Assembly: GCA_021234155.1 (NCBI GenBank) | Contig: JAJEKV010000516.1 | Span: 62,001 to 126,000, forward strand | DNA: 64,000 nt | DNA from: Isoetes taiwanensis | Taxonomy: Eukaryota > Streptophyta > Lycopodiopsida > Isoetales > Isoetaceae | Direction: 5' to 3' | Part shown: one piece after another, positions 34,562 through 48,000 of the stretch | Numbering within the stretch: the first letter of the stretch is position 1 | Layout: each line of letters opens with the position of its first letter | Notes under the pieces: generated by a model | The model's input: only the letters and a program-made list of their open reading frames with translations | Told to the model about the DNA's origin: nothing | Databases searched by the model: none | Translations under genes and position numbers: made by a program

Positions 34562-36489
34562 GTTTGAGGGTGAGTTAGGACCAATTTCCCGATCGTGCAG
34601 AGTATCATCTTCGAGATTTGTGATAACACTGCATAAGTGTTTGAGCATTTCAGGGCTTCTGTGTCAATATCTTCAGGTTTACTTTCCTTAGCATTAGCAG
34701 GGTTTTGAGATCCATTCACTGTTGAGAGAACAGCCAAAGAACCTATGTTGAGGTCTGCAGGAGTCTGGACTAGCAAATCCTTATGCTTGATAGTACCTTT
34801 TTCATTAATTAATGAAACCACATTCAAACAATCTGACTCAGGTATTTGTTTTTTTGAGTCAAGTGTCCTTTGAGCATGCAAATCCTGTGAGCCTTTGGAA
34901 GACTGGACACTTGTAAGTTTCCTGGAGTCCTGTAAAATACTTGATAGAGTTTTGTGCAAATCAATCTTTTTTGGCAATTCAGGAGCTTTGCCTTTCCTGT
35001 TTAGCAAGTTTAAATTGTGATCAATATTTGCCTTACTAATTACAGGAAATTGAGAAGGCTCAGTAGCTTTGTTATGAACTCGATCATTTTGCACAGTCAC
35101 ATTTTTCAATCCAACAGATGGAGGGTTTTCTTTGATGAAGATACCTTTGTTCAAAACCTTAATTCCAACTGGTTTGATAGGGAGAGATGTGCTGTTGGTG
35201 AGTTGAGACCTGGAGGAGCTTGCAGAATGTTGTGGCACTTGTTTTCTTGCTTCCCTCTGCTTTTGAATTCTTCTTGCACTGCCATTGATTCTTTTCCACT
35301 CATTTTGAGGTTTGGAGATATCATAAGAAACCATGGTTTCTACCAGATCCTTGTGATAGCTATTTGAATTATCACTGTATGATATGACTGCAATTCCATG
35401 ATTGGTAGGCATGGAAACTCCATCTGATTTTTTTGGTGCAGTTGAATCCCTGTTACCTTCTTGATAAGGACAATCACTGCCATTTGGATGTCTCAGGTTG
35501 CAATTTTGGCAAAGGTTTGGTAAACCTGCCCATCTGAGTTGCAAGGTAGATTTATTCCCAAAGTAGTCCAAGAAAGGAAGTTCAGAGGGGATGATCTTGG
35601 TGGTGTCAAGCTGGACAAAGCACTTGGGAGGTTTGTAAGGGTAGTACTCGATGAGTCAAGTAGGTGCCAATAGAGTTGAAGATTGTGGAAAAACAGTCTT
35701 CATTCCAGTAAATAGGACTGAGCTCACTCATGGTAACAGAGGCAACATGAAATTTATTGAATTCATTGAGAGGTAATCTCGCATTCCATTTGAGAAAAGA
35801 TATTTGAAATGTTTCAATAGTGGAGAAGCCAAGCTTGAGCAAGAAGTTTGAGGTCCTTGTGCATCCACATTCAACCAGAATGTAGGGATAATTTAGCCAG
35901 TAGATCGAAGTTAATTACAATGCCTTTGTGGAGTCTAAGAAGATGATCCCAAAGTTTTCAATTTTAAGCCAATCGAGTCTACTTTGACTATAACAGCAAT
36001 TTTAGACAATGATTCAATCTTAGAGGCAACCACAGGTGAGTTAAGTTGAATACCTCTGAAAAGCTGGATATTGGTAGGTGCCCGGGATTGTTGGTATTCG
36101 AAGTCAAAGGCCAGTTGCTCATCAAGAGATAACGGGGATGTCGGCCTCGGGAACAGTGGAATTGGCACACCATTGACATCCAAATTTGGCAAAGTTTGGG
36201 ATCCTCTTGGGTCAAGAGATAGAGTATCCCAATTTGGAGCAAAATGACTATAGTGATGCATTTCTGTTGCCTTAGGAGCAGAGTTAGAGAAATCTCCAAA
36301 TTTAATGAATTTAGAAGGATCACGGTGGAGAATACTTAACTGAGCAAGAAGATCGTCTCTGGCAGCAGAAGGGAGGAGCATAAAGTTATGAATAAAAGAG
36401 AGGGAAGATGGGTTTAGGGCAGACGAGTCAATGAAGGATATTTTTTTTTGGGGAAATACCGCCATTAATGCCTGAGAAAAGAAATTCAA
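34562..36489 (-). pseudogene. LINE ORF1 (RNA-binding protein), N-terminal and CCHC part
   Basis: ORF1 opens at 36489 with MNFFSQALMAVFPQKKISFI and runs 184 codons. It then continues after frame breaks through 35842-35606 (FNKFHVASVTMSELSPIYWN) into 35571-34562. There the CCHC-type knuckle CQNCNLRHPNGSDCP lies at about 35470-35515, the usual nucleic-acid-binding motif of plant L1 ORF1. A Ser/Gln/Lys-rich tail follows until the MITE interrupts it at 34553. Confidence 0.8.
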
Positions 36490-39400
36490 ATGTGAGTGGC
36501 TAACGGTAGGAGGGGGTGAGAAAAAAAAGATCGGGGAAGATCAGGAGGAACAAAGCAAGAGAATAATCTATCTAAGAACTAAGAAGGAAAGGAGAACCAT
36601 AGATCCGCCAAAAATACCTTGAGAGCATCCATTAATTGCATCAATCTGAGAAAATTTTCACTTGAATTTTTTTATCCCGTCCATTCACAGTGGACTTGAA
36701 AGATTCTTTGTTGCTGAAATATTTCTTTTGCCCGTGAATTCCGCATACCCAAGATTCAATGATCACAGACTCTAATTCCTCCTGTGTGTGTTGTAGTAGT
36801 GTATTCTGGAGCAAATAGGGAATCGGGAAAGACTTGATGAAGAACTAGCGATTCCCGGAGAGTAGAATGAGCACCAAAAAGAAAACCACCGAAATTCTGC
36901 TTTTCTGCTTCAAGATTGTAAAAAATTTAGTATCCATACATAGGAAATCTGATGATGAGGAGGATAATTTTTGGGCCTCTAGGGCCAGCAAGTTGAGGAG
37001 AGCAAATTCGGATCAAAAGGAAAATTCTGGGTGGGTGAGATCAAGAAAATGTTTGAATCATATGGGACAAAAAAATTCAAGAAAATTTATACTGATTAGT
37101 GACGTGTCCATTCTTTATGTGGTGAGAATTCCCCCTTTGTGTAAAAATTCTAACGGTGCATTGTTTTCAAACGCTGATACATTTTCATTCTTGGCTTCTA
37201 GGCGGGTGAAGACATCAAGAAATTCCTATAGAAAAGCTTGGCATTACGAAGAAAAGCTTGGCAATCCAATGAGCCCCATGCTAGATGTCCATTTGACATT
37301 TATAAAATAATGATGCACATTCATTTTGGTAGGCTTGAGAATTTTTGAATCTCCAGTGGATGATAAGTACAAGCCAAAGATTTATCAAGTGCATGATTAG
37401 GCCCTCGAGTTGGAATTCAATGAAACATAGAAGTTAAAATGACATTATCTTCTTACCATTGTAGGAAGATAAATTCAACTCATCAAAACCGCAAGCTACC
37501 TAAGAGAGGCAAGGAGAACAAAGGGAACACAATTGAAAGAAAGCCACATTTGGGCATCTCCACTAAAAAACCAACAACAATAGTCATAATGCTGACGGTA
37601 AAGTCACATCTGGGCATCTCCACTAAAAAACCAACAACAAGAGTCACAATCGATAAGCCACATCCGAGCATCTCCACTAAAAACCAACACCAAGAGTCAC
37701 AATGCTATAATGCTACCGAGAGCCACATATTAGCCACAATGTCAATCTTTGCTCGACTATGCCGAAAAAGAGCCACACATTAGCCACCATGCTAATCTTT
37801 GCCCGAAAGCAATAATACTCCTCTATAGCCCGCACAAATGAGAAATCCAACCAAAGTAATGGATCAGCGGATCCAATGTTGAGAAGGTACAAAGGTTTAT
37901 CCCAACACTCGTGCAAACTCACGTAATAGAGGTTGGGTGGATGGGTGCGTGGGTGGGTGACAAGGATGGTCTCTGACAAACCAAAGCGGATGTAGATGAG
38001 TGATGAGAAGGGAGAGAAAGAAGGGTATAAAAAGGAAGTCAGAAAACTGTAACTGTCAAAACTCTCATGGCAATGGTTTTGACAATTACATCATTAACCG
38101 AAGATAAATTCAATTGTCAAAACCAGCAAGCTAATTAAGAGGAGCAAGGAGAAGAAAGAGAACACAACTGAAAGAAAGCCACATCTGGGCCCACTAAAAA
38201 ACCAACAACAAGAGTCACAATGCAGAAAAATAGAGGCAACATAGTCAAGAGCTACAGGGAGGGACAGAGGAAGCTAACAAATGGGCCAAAGCACTAGGGT
38301 CTATAGGACCTAAGCCTAAGGAACGGAAAACAAGTAGTTGTTGTTGGATAGAAGGCGAAACATAACCATCTTTAGCTGAATCAGAGCGCCAACAACCATG
38401 AGCCTTGAAAATTCTATCCGGGACATTTGTTAGCCTAAAACCTGGAATTTTAGCCTAACCTCAAAGGAATCTTAAACAGAATGGTTAGAACCTCCAGATC
38501 ACTTAGGGTGATCAATCCTTGTCATATGAAACCAGAAAATTCATTTTTGAAGTGCTAGTTTTTTCAAAATCACTAGAGTCCCTGAAACTGAAAAAACTGT
38601 CAGAGCAAAAACTGAACTTGCAGACACACCTTGAGAGATTTTGAAGATCTGATTGGTGTTATAAGTGGTCAACAAGCAGAGGAAAATGGTGGAGAAGATT
38701 TGACTTGATTTGAATAAGGGAGGGTCAAGAAAATCGAGGTCAAAGGCAGGTCAAAAAGTTGGCCAGTGCCAAACAGAGAGCCAAATTTTTGCGAGATGGA
38801 GTTTGATGGGAAATTTTGGGTTGGGATCACGTAAACAACTTCAAAATAGCCTCTAGATCACGTGCAAAAGGTTTGAATAGCAAAAGGATGTTTTAGTTTT
38901 CCTGTAAGTAAACAAAACCTCAAGAAAAGAACAAACTCTGTAACAGTTATGAAAAGAAATCTTTTTATATGTTTTCTCCAGAATGTATAGGTTTCTAGGA
39001 TTCCTATAAGGATGAAATACAACTATCCGAAGAGGATATAATCTCCGAGTAAGTGTTTTTGGTCTTGTTTTTGGTTTTTGTTTTTTAAAGAGCAATGCGA
39101 ATTACAAAAATGGATGTACAATGATGAAAACGATTTTTCGTGCAAAGACTATGCATTATAGCAATGTGGTACGTAAAGTTTGATAATGTCAGCAGGTGGT
39201 ATTACCAAAGTTTCAAAATAATAATGCTTGAGTAATAATGCTTGAGAGCAATTCCAAGATCGTATGAGTCTTTCGAGTGCTTCAAAAAATACCAATGAAG
39301 TAATATGGAATGATTATTTAAGTTTGCAATCGAGGTGCCCGATCTTTGAAGCAGTCACAACTTTGGGACTTCAATCTCGAAGCAGTAGAGCTGGAATCTG

Positions 39401-41050
39401 AAAGAAGCAGAAAGCAAAATGATATCAAAATATTGAGGCGCCAAAATCACGGAGAGGTATATCTCTCAGGGGTGTCGATTTGATCTGTAATCTTTGGTTT
39501 AAGAACCGTTCCTCTCACAAAACTAGCTCTCGAAAGTGATTTTAGGCCTAATTTGAGCAATTTCTCACGGATCAAATGCCACGGAGGGTCCCCAAGGTCT
39601 CGGAAAAGGTTCAGGAGTTGATCTCGGGAAAAATTGGCGGATTCAATCAAATTTAGGCAATCTAATTGGCGGATTTAGCGGGGATCCCCTATTTCTTAGG
39701 GTTCATCAAAAATTCTTAAGGGTGATATATCCCACGGCACAAAGAAACGAACGGCGGCTTACCGTATATAAGGAATAGTGTTGACCCCACTATTAAGTTT
39801 ACGTGCCCACGCAGAGGGGACACCCGGCCAGGTGGTTCGGCCCCCCCTGGCTGCCGTGGAAAAAATGGGGGTGACTGGAACTATCTGAGAAATAGATAGG
39901 TAGATAGGCTAGAATAGGTTTTTATTTTTTTGGCACGCATCCCAAGAATCAATTTTGAAGGCCTTCCCAAGGGTTTTTTTCAAATTTAAAAGGCCATGTT
40001 AGCTCTTTTTTGCCAAGCTTTCCATCTAGAAGGTTTTAGGTCAAACTGAAACATTTAAATTTTTGTCCATTTTGACCCATGGTCAATGAATATTGCAACA
40101 TAGGGATGGTGAAAAAGTCATGGGAAAAAAAAGATGGGGAAAAGGGTGTAAATAGGCTATACTAGGGTTTAGGAAGATGAAATGAGAAAGAGAAAAGAGT
40201 TTTCTTGCCTTTGAAGTTTTTCAAGATCATTAGGGAGCAATTCTCAATTGAAGGTAGGATCAATAAAAAAAATGGGTAGTGAAATGATGGGAAAAAGGTC
40301 TCAAAAGTGAAAAAACATGGTGAGAGAAAGGTTATAAAAGGTTCATAGGACATAAAAAGGTGGATATGGAATGAAGACAAGATGGGTACCTCTCAGAGCA
40401 CTTGATTTCATCTCAGATTGTCTCTAATGCTCAAATCATACCTCATGGTGAAGATACATTTGCTCAAAGCCTAAGGGTCTTCCAAACTTCTATAAGGGTC
40501 TTCCAAACTTCAAGGCTAGAATAAGAGCATGTTTCACTTCCAAGATGGCATCCTTATATGTGTGACTTCAAACTACTAATGAAACTCAAGCAAGCTTTCA
40601 TAAGGTTGAGCTTTGGTAAAACATCTTGTGCTTCCTTGATAATCTTGCTATAGCCTTTGCCTGGTCTTCAAATCAAAGGAAAATGTTAAACAAATGGGAA
40701 TGTGTCTAAAAGGTATTTTACCTCAAGGAAAAGATTAGGCTATAAAAGGAGATCCCCAATGCCTTCCAAACTTGGTCAAATGTCTTCCAAACTCTAATGG
40801 GATCACAATAGCCTGAAACTTTTCCTTAGAGGAAATATGGATGAAACAAAAGTTTTTGATAATAGATGCTAGTCCATGTTGCCAGAAATGGGCAACAACA
40901 TTCAAAGCAACTACTGAAGTGGCTCCTCCTCTTCTTGCTGATTACCAAAAGCACTTGCAAGCACAATTTCATTATTTTTGGATAATATCTGAATTTATGG
41001 ACCATTTTTTAAATTGTGGCATCAATAACTCTTTTTCATACACTAATTGA
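36490..41050. other. Geneless stretch: LINE 5' flank, minisatellites and AT-rich DNA
   Basis: No gene is supported. Frames at 36867-37310 and 37439-37783 are short and unrecognised, the second overlapping a minisatellite. 39.6-39.85 kb is GC-richer, with TATATAAGG and GTGG-rich sequence of a repeat. The rest shows short doublets such as GGGTCTTCCAAACTTC at 40486-40512. Confidence 0.5.
37468..38222 (+). repeat. Minisatellite cluster (~55-60 bp units) and dispersed copy
   Basis: Three units starting at 37540, 37600 and 37655 share AAGCCACATYTGGGCATCTC, CACTAAAAAACCAACAACAA and GAGTCACAAT. A second pair of about 55-bp units (GAGCCACAYATTAGCCAC, ATGCTAATCTTTGC) follows at 37721-37805. A longer copy of 37468-37650, with one unit only, lies at 38102-38222 (AATTCAA...TCAAAACC...GCAAGCTA... 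then AGCCACATCTGGGC). The open frame across it is a by-product of unit lengths. Confidence 0.8.
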
Positions 41051-41074
41051 CATCCCCTGCGAGTTGCATATGCC

Positions 41075-42052
41075 TCAACAGCATGCATGGGTATCTTGAT
41101 AGTATTGGGTATCTTCTTCTTGTTTGATGGCTCCCAAGCATAGTCGATAGTCTCTAGTTCTATGGGTCACTTGCAGTTGTTGGCCTCCATCTTTTCTTCC
41201 AGCATAATTAGCTGGGTAGACTTGGTTCCTCACCGGGACTGGCTCCCACCAAGTGACCAGAATTCTCCTTCTTATCATCCATTTGTGGCTCCTCAGTAGC
41301 TAGGCCTACCCAAGTTGGGCACAACACATCATCAGGGTGTGCCATAATAAGCATACATTTCTTCAAATCTTTGTATGGATTGACTTCTGGTACAGGTTTG
41401 TCCTTCCACGGACCGACATAAGGAGGAGTAATGCTAGCAATGGGTTCCACCACTACCGCTATATCAGGCAGAGTACATTCCTGCCTAGTGTGTGGCCAGA
41501 AGTCATCGTAACTGCCTTCGTCACCCGTGATCCTCTCCAGCTCTTCCAAGAGTCTCCTCCAATATTCAGTTGTGGACGTAAACTGCGCTGAGCACTTGAC
41601 TGTTTCTGGAGCACCCTTGTTATAGTTGAGATTGCAACCCAATGCAATATATGCTTGTGGATACTGTTTTGCAGCTGGCCGAGTTCCTTCACCGACTTAT
41701 TGGGAGGCAGTCGCTTAGGATGTCCAACTGGCATCAAGGGCCTTCTGTCGTCTCCTTCTTTCCACATCCTTATTCCGCCAGCAGGCAACCGCTACAAGTA
41801 AGTGGGCTGAGCTTTGTAATACATGACTGGCCAATCACCATTCATAGCAAATCTGAAAGTCAGAGGGGTGGTGTGACCAGTCAATCTATCATCCCCATCT
41901 GGTATGTACCCTTCTATGAAACCCTTCAAATCTGGAACTTTGTCAACAACATAGGGCACAGGTGTATTCAAGTTGCATGTGTGGAATTCATACAATAGTT
42001 CAGGCATTGTCAGCACCTCGGCCTTCTTTAAAGCACTTATTATAAGCGACAT
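41075..42052 (-). pseudogene. Transposon-like protein remnant of unknown family
   Basis: Minus-strand pieces read in order: MSLIISALKKAEVLTMPELL at 42052, VDKVPDLKGFIEGYIPDGDD and RLTGHTTPLTFRFAMNGDWP up to 41792; then RLPAGGIRMWKEGDDRRPLM near 41790; then EYWRRLLEELERITGDEGSY and PPYVGPWKDKPVPEVNPYKD (41642-41400); MLIMAHPDDVLCPTWVGLAT (to 41280); and, after a break, ILVTWWEPVPVRNQVYPANY with a tail reading TIDYAWEPSNKKKIPNTIKI in another frame. The tail looks like a Trp-rich chromatin-reader-type fold (WVGLA...WWEP...W.P), as in plant transposon proteins of unclear origin. No DDE core was seen. At least three frame breaks; not expressed as one protein. Confidence 0.35.
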
Positions 42053-42059
42053 TTGCTTT

Positions 42060-45000
42060 CGAAATAAAAAGGTCCTTTGATCCTCTCAGTTTTGTGCAAA
42101 TGGGTTTTCGCTTTTAGATCTTCAAGAAGGCTCTTGTTATAGCTATGGTGGTCGTTCTTCCTTCCTTCCTTCTTATTCTTTGGTTGTCCAGTCCATCAGA
42201 CCCTTGGCTACCAGATTGGACATGGAGGTCGATGATCTTCTCTTTGTAGAGCAGCAGCATGGACTTGGGCGAAAAGATTAGCTCTGCTAGTCATAGCTGG
42301 GTCCTCTGTTTGCTAGATCCTCTGTTTTCTTCAGGTTAGACAGGAAGTAGCTGACATCTCTGCTCCAAGGGCACCACGGCTTTGCGTTCCTGGGCTGCCA
42401 TCTTCCTATAAAATGAATGAAGCAAGGAGCTATAACAGATGCATACAGTGGAATGGTTTGGCGGCGGTGACAAAAACAAGCTTGCTACTGTTAAGATTAG
42501 AAATAAATATTTTACAGATGTTAAGCTTTGGTGGTGATAAGGTGCATGTGAATGCACTATAGATAGCTTTCTGACTATGGCAATATTTTGCAGGTTGAAA
42601 ATGTACATCTAACATTGGCATTAATGAGGAGATGAGCAAGGCATCATTCATGAAGCCAATGGCCTCCAGGTTATACTTCATAGAACATTGTGAGCTTTTG
42701 CATCACGTTCCAGCAGTCAATGCTGCCATAATGGTAAATTTATTTTCTGTATATCTAAATGTTATTTTTAGAGATGTAAAGATTGTAACCACTTAAATTA
42801 TGCTATCCATGATAAAAGGTTGAGTTGAAGGCATTGCTATCAGACAAAACATATGTTTGGCAATCTGTTAGAGAATGCAAACTTGCAATCAAGAGTGAGT
42901 GACACCACGAAGACTGGAGGTAACTAATTATGAAAATGGAAAGATCGGGGAAGCTGGCTTGGACCTTTGCTGATTCCTTGCGACCACCAGTTGAACAATC
43001 ATCAAGTAAATTAGTTTGGGTGACTGTTAAAGTAACTTTGGATAAATCTCTTTTTGAGCTTGGTTTATTTGTAGAGTAAACAAAAAGCGTTGCACTTGCA
43101 AGTAAGGTGGTAATTTAACTGCTTCTAACTACTTTTTCCTTATTATTTTTTTAGTTCTTATTATGTGGTTCTCATGATAGTTTATGATTATTATTTTTTT
43201 GAAGGACTTGAGCCTTTATTATCCAGAGAAAGTTACAAAGTACAATGGGGACTAAAAACTCAGTGGAGAGAATGTCCACCCGAGCAAAACTACCCCACTC
43301 AAATACAACATCTAAACAATATGAAGACCAAGCAAAAACTCATAAGTAAGTATGAATCTGAAGATAGTGCTCCCAAATATGGCTTTTCACCTCATTAGCA
43401 ACTGATGAGCACTTGAATGCATTGTTCTTGCATGAACGTTTAATGGATTTCCTGTTGGATTGGATATTGTAGATCAGGAGAATTTGGCTTCCTTATAAAC
43501 TGAGCACAAATGATCAAACATTCATCGCCAGTCTAGAGAGTCTTGACAGCACAAATGACAGAGAAGTTATCTCTATAGAGGTCCAACATATCTTTGAAGA
43601 GTTTGTCGTTGCAGTGATGATGAAGACTATATGCTTTAGCTATCACCATGATCATAACAAGTCATAACATAAACCAAGGCAACTTTAGCAGCGCAAGTTA
43701 TCCTACCCCACACTGTCTTATTGCACATGATGTAGTGCACTTTCTTCATGCATACATGTATATTATATCTGTATATTATATCTCTATAGGGCCCGAAGAC
43801 TTTGCCTGCGCAAACAAGCACTTTTCTACTATAGCGAATGAGTATCATCTTGTGCACACTCCATCATCGAGAAGGCCACGATGATGATGGTAATCCAACT
43901 ACGATACCTTCGAGAATAGACGAAATGAACCTTATATTGAAAGCAAGCTTCTACTTAGTGATTACAACTTTTTGCTATTTTTTTTATAAAAAGCTATTGA
44001 ATGGATACACAATATGTACTGATAATGACACTGCCTCTTAGCAAAAAGAACGTGAATGTACTATAGCCATGGGAAAGGTCAAGCATATGTATCAGGAGCA
44101 GCATTTGGCAAATGTGCATTCATATTGAGAGTTAACATCGGCTTCCATTGGCGATGGCAAGGTATTGCACACACGTTAATTTTTCATTTGGATTCTTTTC
44201 CTGATTTTCATGCGTTAATTTTGTAACTTGAATACTTCAATATGAGAGCATCTACAACCCTGATTGGCACAAGCCATTCTATGTGCTATCAAAACTGTAT
44301 AACATGTAACAAAAATCCAGTCCAATGAGACTCAAAATTCTAGTGTGGAAGGTGCCAAAGGCACACTTAGACGATCAAAAGGTGACGTACACACATTACA
44401 TACTATAATACACACTATTTTAAACAAGACATTGTCATCTTTTGTAGGTATTATTGTACATACTATATTAACTTTTCCTTTTAATAATAAAACTCGCATT
44501 TTGTTTGATTAGTGGCAATCTTTGTTGTTTCTTACCTCATAAGATTTGCATTTGTAGTTTTGTATAGTTCTACCTATAATTGTTGATTGGTTTTTCTCTA
44601 AGTCCCCTTGAGTCCATAATCTAGGAAAAGGACATGTGATTCTTGATGGAAGAAAAGGGACTCGAAGTTTTTCTTAAGTCGCCTCAAAGGACACACATTT
44701 GATGATTATTTTCTAGCAGCATATTCTGCAAATGAGTGAATTCATTATTCTGTTGTCTAGATCCTTGAGTTTTCCAGGTCATTTTACCGTGTAAACATTG
44801 TAGCACTTGCCTATTGAAGTTGCGACCCGAGGAATAGCATCTTTTGGCATGTGCAAGCTTACCATCTTTTATGATAGTTCCATTCTTATGTTCAGCCTTA
44901 GCACCCCGGGGAAGCATGTAGGCTGCTATATAAGGATGGTATTTGAAAATTGACGTGGGAAAAAAGCGATATGTTGGAGAAGTTTGTCATGTACGGCGGG

Positions 45001-48000
45001 TTGGCATTATGCGGACCTGGCTTTTACAAAAGATGGTGACGTTGGGCCATTTTAGGTTTAATTTTTGGGCCTTTGGTTTGTGAGCTTAAGCTATAAATTG
45101 TTTTATAATCTCAAAATGGACAATAAGCAAAACATTACATAACCCCCTTGAATTATCAATTGATTTAAATAAAGCATCCATATCTATGATGTTAATAATT
45201 GATACGTGGCAAAAGGCTAAGTTTTTCCAATATTGGCTAAATTTTGGATAGAGATTCGGACACTCTGAGAACTCCTTTTGGCTAATCGGTTACGTTAAAA
45301 TTGTTATAGGATGAACAACAACAAACTAGAGTTTTAGATATGAGGCTATGTACGTAAAGGCGGTTTGACCTTGGTTATTGTGTGATGTTGTTATGCGACA
45401 ATTGGCATCAAGCTTTTACCAACTTAGAGGGGTGTTAGGTATGGGTTTACGTAATTATTCATGAGGGGTTTAGTACTTTTGTTTTTAAGTTTTACAATAT
45501 TGTCTTTGGGTTGGGTCTTTGGAAGTGAAGGGCGACAATAATGAATTGTATATGAATTATATATAGATTGAAAAAGCAAACCTTATATGGAAAACATTCG
45601 TTCAACCTTTGGTACAACCCGCTTTTCCCCTCCTTGAAAAGTCCTTGGCCCATTCTTCCCAACCCTTTGTAGGCAATCATCCCTATGGATTTATTTTTGA
45701 AAGATGTTGGTCTAAGTGGCAACTTTGAGTTTTTTCTATTTAAGCAAGGGTCATATCAACATGGTTTTTCTATTACGAGAAAAATTATTTCGCTTAGGAT
45801 CACGTTAAATGACTTTGTCAAGCGTGTGAAAAGAATACGTTAGGGCATAGGGTTTCTGTTTTAAGGTCTAGAGTTTTAGAGTTAATTCAAGGATTTATCA
45901 CATCGTTAACCTTGTAACTGAAAGGATGTAACATGAATGGAGCATGTAATGCTATTGACCATGTCCTCACACATAAATCTAAGTTAGGGTTTGGGATGTG
46001 TGTTTTAGATAGCATAACATTTAGAGATGGAGGCAATTTAATTGGTGGATTTGTCGATTCTATTATTTCATAGTGGAATTTGGTGTCTATTGTTTCTACC
46101 CTTCCCTAGATAATGCGACACTCCTTTTCATCTATAGACATGAATACATTCGGTGCTTTTAGTCCCACCTACAAACTCTATTACATCTACTCATTCCATC
46201 GTCCCTAGACTAATGGCGAAATTACCCGATCCACATGTTTCTAGTCCTACTCAATTTAAGATTGTCCTATTAGTTTTGGGATCAAGAAGATTTTTATGTA
46301 CCTTAAATTGCGAAGAATTTGAACCACGGTAAGCTTGCCTTCAAGTACCTCGATTTCTGAAAACCAAGGTGCTATTGCATAGAGGGTTGACCTCATGGAG
46401 GTGTCACTAAAAGGGTAAGGTAAGGGTAAAATAATACCAACTCAATTTGCAGGCATACTTTTGGAAAGACACTCTTGACATCAATCAACTAGACAGGGAT
46501 GTTTTGGATGGGAACATCACATCACAGGCTGAAAAAAATGTTTTTTGCTATATTGTGTCATTATCTACTAACACAGCCAAAGAATCTCCACATAAGTATT
46601 GAAAGAACAAATTGATTGCAATACTCACTCTGCAGCGGTTAGCAGCTTCATCTACTAATAGTTGCTTTCGTGAATGAAAAAGCTTCACTTAATGGTTTCT
46701 TCTTGCCCTAGTGTCCCTGCCCTCATTCTGGCCCTACTATCCCAGGTCAAATACTCACTAAGCGAACAGAGGTCGCTTTTGATTAAGTGATATAGCAGCA
46801 ACAGTGCAGGATGGCATGGGAATATTACATGAAAAGGTATCCTAGAAGTCAATGCAATTAGAGGGCAGTATCATTTTCCTGTCATATGAAGATCATCAGT
46901 ATAACATCATATCATTGATGTGCGTGTGAATGATAAAAGCTAATACAATAACTGGTGAAGTGGAGTTAGAACACCACAAATACCGAAGAATTCCGAAACC
47001 CTAACTCAATGCTCCATACTTGCAAAAGCAGGATATAGAAGCACAAACTTTCGTCTATGAGTTTTCTTAGCTCATACTTGCCTTGTGTCCGCAGCGGTTT
47101 CAACCTCACAAAAGGCTGCCCCAAAGTGGAATCGCATCTTTGTACTTCATTGTAACATAAGCAAAAATAAGAGTAGATGAGATTAGGAAGGAATTGAAGG
47201 AGTATCGATTTTAGGTATAAGGAGCTTGCGGGGGTTGGATTCGGTGAAATGGGGACAATTTGGGCTCAAAATCAGAGATGCGCTTACCTATTCCTACTAC
47301 TTGGCCTTAAGCTCCAGCTTTACTTCTACAAAGAAATTTATAGCGTGACTAAGGCGCTGCAAACATTTCTCTTTACCTGAGTTACCTATGTGGGAATTTT
47401 CATATAAGAAAGTTAGAGCTTAAATTAATGTACTCAATTCATAAACTCAGTTGTCCACTTACAAAAAAGTGTAAGGGACAAACTTGAAAAAAAGTACGGT
47501 CTCTCTATCCAGTCTCCCAAATTGGTTAATTTCCATGGAAAACAATATTTGCAAAACTGAATAACGAAATTTGAGCATCAAAATAGTCCAGTTCTTCAAC
47601 CTCCTCAAATGTGAGGTATAGCACTAGAAGAGCGCCAGGTTAAATACTTGGATCACATGTCTAGACATCATCAACATCCTTCCAGACCTAAGTATTGCAA
47701 AGCAATTGTCGTATTCAGATATTAAACTTCCAAAACCAACACTTAAAATCTATATTTCTCTTAAGCCTAGTAATAGTAGCCGTTAGATCACTTCCAATTT
47801 TGCCCAAGTGTTGTTGTTGCACCTGTCTTCTAGCCATGATTTTAGATACACATATATAAACATCCAGTAAATAATATAGAACAAAATAGAGCAAGAATAT
47901 GGAAGCAACTATATAGAACAAAATAGAGCAAGAATATGGAAGCAACTGGATGCATGCCTTTCTCAAAAAACCCACGATGAAGCGAGTTACACGCACCCAC

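Larger units (their letters stand above)
28612..36489 (-). mobile_element. L1-type LINE with ORF1 and ORF2, split by two MITEs
   Basis: Reading leftwards: ORF1 starts at 36489; a CCHC knuckle lies at about 35510; ORF1 ends at 33084; ORF2 starts at 33044 with the endonuclease; the reverse transcriptase and the C-terminal zinc region end at 28612. This two-ORF order with a 39-base gap between ORFs is that of plant L1. The hAT-type MITEs at 33948-34553 (inside ORF1) and 30730-31333 (inside ORF2) inserted later. Long stretches stay open (713 and 383 codons), so this copy is younger than the LINE at 21.3-26.1 kb, but it also has frame breaks and cannot be active. No clear poly(A) was found below 28612. 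Confidence 0.88.

Noticed and set aside
37439..37783. 114-codon open frame
   Set aside because: It is produced by the minisatellite units (KPTT repeats) and has no gene-like context.
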